26,571 nt of DNA from Hypsibius dujardini (Eukaryota > Tardigrada > Eutardigrada > Parachela > Hypsibiidae), in assembly GCA_001579985.1 (NCBI GenBank), contig LRSR01007326.1, positions 1-26,571 on the forward strand, in the 5' to 3' direction. The notes beneath the pieces are model-generated. The model saw only the letters and a program-made list of their open reading frames with translations. It searched no databases and had not been told where the DNA came from. Every line of letters begins with the position of its first letter. Position 1 is the stretch's first letter. This document shows, piece by piece, positions 20,079-26,571 of the stretch. Position numbers and translations under genes: made by a program.

Positions 20079-21302
20079 AACAACAGCAATGAGACAGCTC
20101 CCATATCCTCACTCAACAAGGTGTCTAGCACCTTCATGCTCACCTGAGTCGTTGTACTGATTAACGTCAACGTTCTCGGCGGCCTTTGCAACCTCGTGAT
20201 TTTTACAGCGACCCTCACCTATCGACCTCTGAGACAGTTGTCCAGCTACCTGTTATTGGCCCAGTGTATTCTCAACGACTTTCTTATGTGCGCTTGCGTA
20301 AATCTCGGCAACATTCTCGTCATCTACTTTGGCAGCGCTGCATTCCCAGATCCGTTTTGCCGGGGATGAAGTACCCTGGCCAATGGCCTTTTGTTCGCCA
20401 ACAACTGGGCTCATTCTATTCTCGCCGCTACCGATTCATCGCGTTTGTCTTTCCACATTTCTACAAGTTGTTCAACTCGAAGTGTCTCTTAGTCCTCGGC
20501 ACCATCACTCCATGGGCAGTGGCCATGGCGCTTAATTCTGTTCCCGTGACTGAAATTACCGACTTTGTTGATATCGCTTCAAGGCCTTGGCCTACCGCCT
20601 GCGTACTTCATTCGTTAGAAGCAAATCGAGACAAGCAACTGCTGTTGTTCATGTACGATGTGGGCTTGGGAGTGTACCCACCCTGCGTGATTGTGGGTCT
20701 GTGCTACGGCAGCGTAATAGTCAAGGCTCGTGTTGCCGCGGCTCTCAGCTGTCCGGTTGTGGGAAACGCGCGGGTGCCGCAAGACCAACGCATCAGGAGC
20801 CTGGCACAGCGATGTGAAATGTCGAAGATGCTCTTTCTCTGCTTTAGTTGGTTTTTGGTCACATATTTTCCCAACACCATCGCGGGATACGCTTTTTTCT
20901 CTCAGTATTGCGAGCAGCCGCATCTGGTGCTCATACTGAAGGGTCTTCAATCCCTTGCCAGCCCTGTTAATACGGTAAGTGGATGACGGTTGCATGTACG
21001 ACAGGTGGCATCAAGGTCGCTTTATGCCTGCCTGTAAAGACGTTTATTGTACGAGGGTTCTTGCAACGGTGTGTTTATAGCAGTCAGTCTGTGACAACTG
21101 TGCCTTAGTCTGTTGCTTGTCGCTGCAAGTCCTCTTCATAGCCACCTCGAAGAAATATCGTCTCGGTATCCTACACGTGCTGCAATACTATTTTAGAAGA
21201 GCTCATATGCCTGTTAAAGACGATATGGTGCTCACCGGAAGTCAACCCGGTACTGCGCGTGCGAACCTTCCGCTTGCCCAACACGTGCACGATTACTTGT
21301 AG
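20079..21302 (+). pseudogene. Class A-like GPCR pseudogene
   Basis: A seven-helix receptor can be followed but not read through. Frame 1 gives an N-terminus with NNS and NET sites, TM1 (VNVLGGLCNLVIF), the first loop, TM2 (CILNDFLMCACVNLG), Cys before TM3, and TM3 (LANGLLFANNWAHSILAA). It is interrupted by TGA at 20145-20147 and 20367-20369. At 20430 one base is missing, and the next frame carries NRF/RF-I-A (DRY position), FPHFY, TM4, TM5 (DVGLGVYPPCVIVGLCY), TM6 and TM7 (SLASPVNT) up to a GTAAGT donor at 20975. A last exon encoding VLFIATSKKYR and a cytoplasmic tail ends at 21302, but its acceptor is not in phase. Two substitution stops plus a frameshift argue for a dead gene and not just a sequencing error. 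The subfamily differs from the GPCR at the left end and is not identified. Confidence 0.75.
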
Positions 21303-22213
21303 CGGGAAGTCGGAGTAGCACAGACAAGCAGACTTAGCTCAACGATCTGGAGATTACGGCTTACGGTAATAAGCAGAAGTGCAATGCATGAGCGAGTGTG
21401 AGTCTTTGGGTAGGTCCAACGCATTTTGCCGCAATTCCCTGAACAACGGACGAGAAAATGGCTAATCCTGCAAGTGGATTTCTGACGCTGCACTCCTCGC
21501 TTGTCAGACTCAACTTCCTAGATTTTATTCGGTAGTAAAGCAACCATTGTGATTGTCGTTTTTATATATTTTGAAATTTCAATTCGTTTTCGTCTGGGTG
21601 GTGAGTTGGAGTGAATTTCAGGTTTCCTAAAACAAAGTGCTTATAAAGTAACTCGCTCTGCCTCCACAATTAAGATTTCGATGAACAAAAAAACACTGTC
21701 CACCGAGGGCGTGCCCGGTCAATTTTTAACCGATGTTCCGACGTGTAGCATTGCCTTCAGGATTTTTGTTCGGGACGTAGGTACCGTAAACAGGACTCAC
21801 TAATGCCATTGGGTTGGGATAGTATATCTTTCAATGTCTCATATCATATGTCGCGATAGCGGTTTTAGTTAATAAATGCAACCGGCACATCGCCCTACTC
21901 AGTATCACTGTACTCAGCATCACCGTATACTGACATCACCGTACTCAGTATCACTGTACTCAGTATCACCCTACTCAGCATTACCGTATACTGACATCAC
22001 CGTGTGCTGAAGGTCATGGTTATCGGGCCCTCCCACGAGGGGAATGTATGCTCTACTGTTCTATTGTGAGTTATCCAGTGTTTCCGGTCCACTAAATGTA
22101 TGAAGCAATATCAGAAGCGCGTATTCAATGGCCGATTTCCATCGAGCAGATATGCAAAACAATGGCGGCCTTAATTTTTATCAGTAAAGTTCATTTAGCA
22201 TGGTGCTGGTATA
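21303..22213. other. Intergenic region upstream of the TNT-domain gene
   Basis: About 900 bp with no gene seen. It holds the CTCAGTATCAC repeat at 21892-22010. Short minus-strand frames at 21293-21543 have no known domain. Confidence 0.5.
21892..22010. repeat. Higher-order TACTCAGTATCAC repeat
   Basis: Eight to nine units of about 14 bp (TACTCAGTATCACTG, TACTCAGCATCACCG, TATACTGACATCACCG). The unit types recur in similar order in two blocks (about 21894-21940 and 21941-22002), so the array probably grew by block duplication. Confidence 0.85.
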
Positions 22214-22223
22214 CTATATATAA
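22214..22223 (+). promoter_or_regulatory. Possible TATA box of the TNT-domain gene
   Basis: CTATATATAA lies 77 bp upstream of the chosen ATG, a suitable distance for a core promoter with a short 5' UTR. Confidence 0.5.
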
Positions 22224-22295
22224 TAACCTGCTGAACGCCATTTATCGATATAGACTCTTCTGAAGACTTGTTCGAATTTTCTGGAAGAGGACCTG

Positions 22296-22337
22296 CCACC
22301 ATGTACTGGAAAGCTTCCACCATGTGTTGGAAAGCTT
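22296..22337 (+). repeat. 21-bp duplication carrying start codon and Kozak context
   Basis: CCACCATGTACTGGAAAGCT plus T is followed directly by CCACCATGTGTTGGAAAGCT plus T. Both copies contain an in-frame ATG in the CCACC context, so translation could begin at either. Confidence 0.95.
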
Positions 22338-23023
22338 CGGTTTTGCTCGCAGTTGTTGTAGCTACAGCTTCGGGCAGTTCCGTTCAACAGCGAGGTCCTG
22401 TGAGCGAAAGAACAGCCGAAGCTCAATCGAAATGCGATATCGATCACTGCGCGGGAACGAACCATGTCGATCCGAAATTTTTATGCGGTGACCCTCGCCT
22501 CGGACCGATACAGCTCCCCACGAGGATGAGCTTAGGCTCCCTTGTGCACACTTACGACCGGTTGGGCGGTGTCTGCCCCGGAGAATTCTTACGGAGATGG
22601 TTCAACACCACCACCAACAGCTACAACTACCCACCGCAAGATGGCTTTCAGTTGGACACAGCCAACAATCCCATTTTGGGGACACAGAGATTGCTGGCTG
22701 GGATGAAAGTTGACCGCTTCGGATCGGAGTATGGGTACTTCCTCGCAGCAGCTGGAGCCCCCTACAATCAGCGAGCAATTCCCCCCTCGAACTTGGCCAC
22801 ACCGGGTGACGACACCAGCTATCCCTTTAACTATCACGTCTATGAAGTGCTGTCCCCATTTGATGTTCAGTCCGGTCCGATTGCTGGGTGGTTCGAGCAG
22901 CCCGGCCAAGGTGTCCAATACTTCACCAGCAAGAACATTAGGACTCTAATTGCGGAAGGGTTTCTGGGTCGCGTAATCTCCAGCAGGATCTCTTTCGATC
23001 GACTGCTTCAGACCCCTCACTGA
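22301..23023 (+). CDS. Secreted TNT-domain protein, probable NAD glycohydrolase
   Basis: Single exon, 240 residues. The domain (about residues 55-230) has the features of the TNT family (tuberculosis necrotizing toxin fold, DUF4237), NAD+ glycohydrolases found in bacterial toxins and as secreted surface enzymes of fungi: YPPQDGF (110-116), VDRFGSEYG (137-145), QRAIPP near 157-162, GPIAGWF near 192-198, and GQGVQY (202-207), whose Gln sits where the family has a catalytic Gln. Arg139 and Gln206 are therefore the main candidates for the active site. The N-terminus is a signal peptide with the hydrophobic core ASVLLAVVVATASG; four Cys in the mature protein (about 45, 50, 62, 92) suit two disulfides in a secreted protein. 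The length and CGDPRLGP start resemble the fungal NADase more than the bacterial toxins (from memory of the family). No partner immunity gene is visible. The ATG at 22301 has a perfect GCCACC context; a second in-frame ATG follows at 22322. Intact. Confidence 0.85.
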   Translation: MYWKASTMCWKASVLLAVVVATASGSSVQQRGPVSERTAEAQSKCDIDHCAGTNHVDPKFLCGDPRLGPIQLPTRMSLGSLVHTYDRLGGVCPGEFLRRWFNTTTNSYNYPPQDGFQLDTANNPILGTQRLLAGMKVDRFGSEYGYFLAAAGAPYNQRAIPPSNLATPGDDTSYPFNYHVYEVLSPFDVQSGPIAGWFEQPGQGVQYFTSKNIRTLIAEGFLGRVISSRISFDRLLQTPH

Positions 23024-23165
23024 TTAGTTACCCAAGAGTTTACTTTTCCAACCAAGGCTGGAACCGTAAAAACATCAGAAACAAGCAGAAAATCTTCAAA
23101 GTCGGTAATCTTGATTTTTGTAGCTTTGTGTGACGAACTGTCCTTTGGCAGGCGGACTGATTTCG

Positions 23166-23171
23166 AATAAA
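23166..23171 (+). terminator. Poly(A) signal of the TNT-domain gene
   Basis: AATAAA lies about 140 bp after the stop codon. Confidence 0.5.
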
Positions 23172-23316
23172 CTTGTACTGGCCGGCAACACTTCCTTCGA
23201 CAAGTATACGCATGCAGGCAAAAAAATTCCAGCACAAGGACAGACACGGATCGGTATGAGACAGTACACAAAAAGGAAAGGAAAAACAATCTCTCGTGAC
23301 TAATAAGGATTAACTA

Positions 23317-23355
23317 ATTAGACCCAGCACGAGCAGTACTCGTACTGGGTCTAAT
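23317..23355. repeat. 39-bp near-perfect inverted repeat
   Basis: Stem ATTAGACCCAGCACGAG pairs with CTCGTACTGGGTCTAAT with one mismatch in 17, loop CAGTA. It lies in intergenic DNA. Confidence 0.9.
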
Positions 23356-24355
23356 ACCGAGTACCATGACTGAACATAGTACTCAGCGGCTGTGCCATAG
23401 AGACTCTCTTTGGCTGAGTCTTGAGCTCGCGCTACGGTGTATCTCTTCAATGATCGTCACTAAACTTGATCAAAATCAAAACACGTTGGAATATTCTTTT
23501 ATTTGCCGCTATTTTCGTCAATGAATATAAGCTGCAGCATTGCGAAACCAAAAGTCCAGCTGAGGCTGACTGGGAGCTCTGACAAATGCTCTTAAGAATA
23601 TACTTACACTTTTATTTGAATTGATGTCCGTTTGGCTGGATCACGTTTCTGTCCTAGGTGTCAAAACTAAAAACGCCGTGGAATCGACAGACAAAAATAT
23701 CAAAGCGGCGATGGCCAAGTAATGGTGCGCCTTAAACTTGACCCGGATATATCACAGATGGTCTGATACTCACACCTCAGCCGTACCGGTTCTCCTCTAT
23801 TGGTTACTTTTTGGAAACAGTTTCTATTTTTAGGAGAAGCTGTGTAAACGCATCAAGTAACACTCAACAACTAATAAAAGATTCTAGAGTAATGCTATTC
23901 TGACCATGTCCTCCCACGAATTGTCAGTCAGACGACGATATGCACTGTGATGAGAATCCGCTGGTTTTCGATTTTAATGCTTCAAGTGTGGGCGGAAGAG
24001 CAGACCTCGGGTGCGTTGCGTAAGCTAATAACTCGTAAAACATCCGCCATGTCATATGTGCTCAACTGCAAAGCCCGGAGTATCCTACTTCCTCTACTGC
24101 TCAAAGCAAACACACGAGCACAGATTGCGCACACATATCCACAGTGGATGCAGCTGCAACAACCGTCCATCCACGATCTCAACCCCGGCATGCATTTACT
24201 CACCAATTAATTCCACATCTTCCTGTTTCCGTTGCTGCCACGACAGAATTCAACGCGTCCATTTCGCTGCCTTTTCCCTCTGGGCAATTGCATTATTGAT
24301 TGCTGTTGAAAAAAATCCGAATCTCAAAGACGAGCTGACTGAACTGGAAACTATA

Positions 24356-26412
24356 ATGGCCTCAATTGCTTCAGTTACATGGTCTGTGATCACTCTCACG
24401 GTGTATCTACACCAGGAAGTCAGTGGTACATGTCCATTGAATTTGACATCTTTATCGGCGGCACAAAATAACGGCACGGAACGGATGGACATACCAACTG
24501 CAAGGAATACTACGATTTTCCTAGACGATGATGTCCCAGTTGCCAACCGCACCCTCATAAGTCAGATGCCGATGGCCGAGATTATTAACAAAATCCTTCC
24601 GTGTAAGACGTCGAACGACAGTGATTTCACAGAGCCGTCTGACTTCCGGTACCATAACTACGAGAACCTTACATCGCTGATGAAGAGTTTAGCAATCGGA
24701 TACCCGAATATAACCCATCTCTACTCGATCGGGAAATCAGTTCTCGGTAGAGAGTTGTGGGTCATGGAAATAAGCAGCAAGCCCGAAACTCATCAGCCAG
24801 GTGAGCCTTCTCAGTAATTGGACAGGGGACGGCAGGTACAGGAACCGAACCGTTAGGGTACTTGTACTGTCGTCGCTTGCGCACCACCTGTAGGTGGACA
24901 AGTCAAATGCACGCATATCGGCTGATTAATATAGTGATACAAAGCTTGCTCCTCTGAAAACTGTTCCATTGCACAGGCGTTCCTGAATTCAAATATGTCG
25001 GCAATATGCACGGCAACGAAGTAATCGGACGGGAAATCCTCATCAACCTCATTGAGTTTCTGTTGAAAAACTATGGCTCACTCGACTGTATTAGGAAGTT
25101 GGTCGACTCAACACGAATCCACATCTTGCCGAGCATGAACCCGGACGGCTTCGAGGTCTCGAAAGAGGGCGACTTTGACGGAGTAACAGGACGGGGGAAT
25201 CATAATAACATTGATCTCAACCGAAACTTCCCCGACCTGCTGCCGGCAACGGAGGAAAATCGCGTGCAGCAAGTAGAAACGCTGGCGCTAATGAAGTGGA
25301 TAAAGGATTATCCGTTTGTCTTGTCCGCAAACCTTCACGGTGGTTCGCTACTGGCCAATTACCCCTTTGACGACGCTGCGCAGGATGCCTCCGCAGTCGA
25401 TGTCAGTGGCTATCACAAAAGCCCGGACGATGCTCTTTTCCGGCAACTGGCCAATTCTTATTCACAGGCAAGCAAGCAAACAAACAGTAAGGCGCTATCC
25501 ACATATTACGTAATCAAAGGAGGGTAGATGGGTGGTCTAGACCCTTGATTACTCATCAGTAAAATAGACCCCGCCCTCTAGTATAATTTTGGTTATCTGG
25601 GTAGGTGGGTGGTCGAAAATGGCCATTTTTTGATTACGTAGTATGTGCATGGCGCTTAACCAACCGCACTGTTCTGTTGGAAGTACTTTTTTTTACGTAC
25701 CTTTGATTTTAGGCTCATTGGTCCATGTACGAAGGTCATCCGTGCCCTCAAGCTTACCGAGACGATTTTTTCCCCGACGGTATTACAAACGGAGCTCAGT
25801 GGTACCCTGTACCGGGTACGTTCCCGTGAACCCTTCTACCCGATCGTACTGAGATCCGCATGTTGAACTGCATCCAATACGACGACCTCTTCTATCAACA
25901 TTTTAGGTGGGATGCAGGACTGGAACTATTTGAACTCCAATACCTTCGAAATCACCCTAGAGCTGGGATGTTGGAAGTACCCCGATGAAGAACATCTGCC
26001 GCGGTTTTGGCGCGTAAACAAACGCTCTCTCCTTGCGTTTATGATTGAGGTCCACAAAGGGATCCGGGGCTTTGTTGTAGACCGATTAAATCGTCCCGTG
26101 GCTAACGCAACAATCAGGGTTGAAAGCATCGACCACGACGTGTTCAGCTCTGCGGACGGTGACTATTGGCGCCTGTTAGCACCCGGAAACTACCGTGTGA
26201 CGGCCTGGAGATCGGGCTACGGCAATTCAACGTCGCAAAACGTGACGGTGACTGAAGATGCTCCTGCTACCGTATTGAATTTTACGCTTTCCAGCGCCGA
26301 GGAATCTCCTAAAGCTGCATCCCTGGCTACCTTGCTTCATAGCAATATGGAAAATAGTGCCGGGATTTCAATCGTCTTTTTTCTCTTCGTTCTTGGAGGA
26401 TACAACATGTAG
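24356..26412 (+). CDS. Metallocarboxypeptidase M14B, carboxypeptidase M/D-like, probably GPI-anchored
   Basis: Four exons: 24356-24800, 24977-25467, 25713-25815 and 25907-26412; 514 residues. Enzymes of this N/E subfamily remove C-terminal Arg or Lys from peptides at the cell surface or in secretory vesicles. Seen: signal peptide from the ATG at 24356 ([13 protein letters not shown]), an N-glycosylation-rich spacer of about 90 residues, FRYHNYENL, zinc ligands in MHGNE (His160, Glu163) and NLHGG (His269), substrate Arg residues in [36 protein letters not shown], and the catalytic Glu in EITLELGC (about 365). A transthyretin-like domain follows ([19 protein letters not shown]), then a hydrophobic C-terminus ([10 protein letters not shown]) suited to a GPI anchor, as in carboxypeptidase M. 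The second intron uses a GC donor (CAG|GCAAGC), the only site that keeps the downstream frame. The spacer between signal and catalytic domain is longer than usual. Confidence 0.9.
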
Positions 26413-26571
26413 TACACCTGGGAAAACGTTAATTATACTCTTTTGTTGTACGATTTTTTACGAGAATGAACTAATTATTTTAACAGTATGCATCAACGAT
26501 GCCCTCAATATACTGTACTGCCACGATTTTAAGGGTGGGTTTTTTGCCCTACAAGTAAATTACCGACCCCC
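26413..26571. other. 3' flank of the carboxypeptidase gene
   Basis: 159 bp to the window edge. No gene and no clear AATAAA seen. Confidence 0.4.

Larger units (their letters stand above)
23024..24355. other. Intergenic region between TNT-domain gene and carboxypeptidase
   Basis: About 1.3 kb. It contains the poly(A) signal above, the hairpin at 23317-23355, and open frames at 23947-24210 and 24056-24355 that I do not recognise. The latter is in frame with the carboxypeptidase and could be an N-terminal extension, but a signal peptide begins at 24356, so I count it as 5' flank. Confidence 0.45.

Noticed and set aside
24056-24355. N-terminal extension of the carboxypeptidase from the ATG at 24056
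   Set aside because: A good signal peptide starts at 24356; the upstream 100 codons are Cys/His/Ser-rich without family match. Kept as 5' flank, with some doubt.
25487-25488. GT donor (ACA|GTAAGG) for the carboxypeptidase intron
   Set aside because: It joins the next exon in the wrong frame and would lose AHWSMYEG and GITNGAQWY.
1-26571. tRNA, rRNA or other structured RNA genes
   Set aside because: None recognised on either strand by eye; a covariance-model search was not possible.

Overview
The window reads as nuclear DNA of a small-genome invertebrate. Genes are split by many short GT-AG introns (64 to 180 bp is common), the families are animal ones (RMC1, class A GPCRs, metallocarboxypeptidase, GT31 glycosyltransferase, polyamine-oxidase-like enzyme), and the DNA between genes is full of micro- and minisatellites. 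My best guess is a tardigrade of the Hypsibius/Ramazzottius kind, inferred from gene density, intron sizes and the presence of a plant-type UGT and a fungal-type secreted TNT/NADase domain in an animal context. No marker gene proves it.

Layout, left to right. 1-584 (+): 3' end of a flavin amine oxidase. 809-2918 (-): melatonin-receptor-like GPCR in seven exons with a probable 1-nt frameshift. 3518-6777 (-): complete five-exon RMC1, subunit of the MON1-CCZ1 Rab7 exchange factor. 7964-10037 (-): two-exon UDP-glycosyltransferase with a 44-residue plant-type PSPG box, again with a 1-nt frameshift. 10692-12166 and 12631-15081 (-): tandem pair of intact six-exon zeta-crystallin-like quinone oxidoreductases. 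15596-18399 (-): three-exon GT31 beta-1,3-glycosyltransferase-like protein with a degenerate DxD motif, an added C-terminal membrane span and an acidic tail; its first intron holds a foldback element of about 880 bp. 20079-21302 (+): GPCR pseudogene. 22301-23023 (+): intronless secreted TNT-domain (NAD glycohydrolase-like) protein. 24356-26412 (+): four-exon carboxypeptidase M/D-like enzyme with a probable GPI tail and one GC-AG intron.

The genes do not form an operon or one pathway. Several would suit xenobiotic, redox or surface chemistry (UGT, quinone reductases, amine oxidase, secreted NADase, cell-surface carboxypeptidase), but shared function is not shown by the sequence. The items I find most worth checking are the TNT/NADase gene as a candidate cross-kingdom transfer, the plant-type UGT, the foldback element with its minisatellite arms, the GT31 protein that has lost part of its metal-binding motif, and three single-base losses that look either like sequencing errors or like recent gene decay. 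Exon models below were assembled by hand from splice signals, phase and family motifs; no alignment or transcript data were available.
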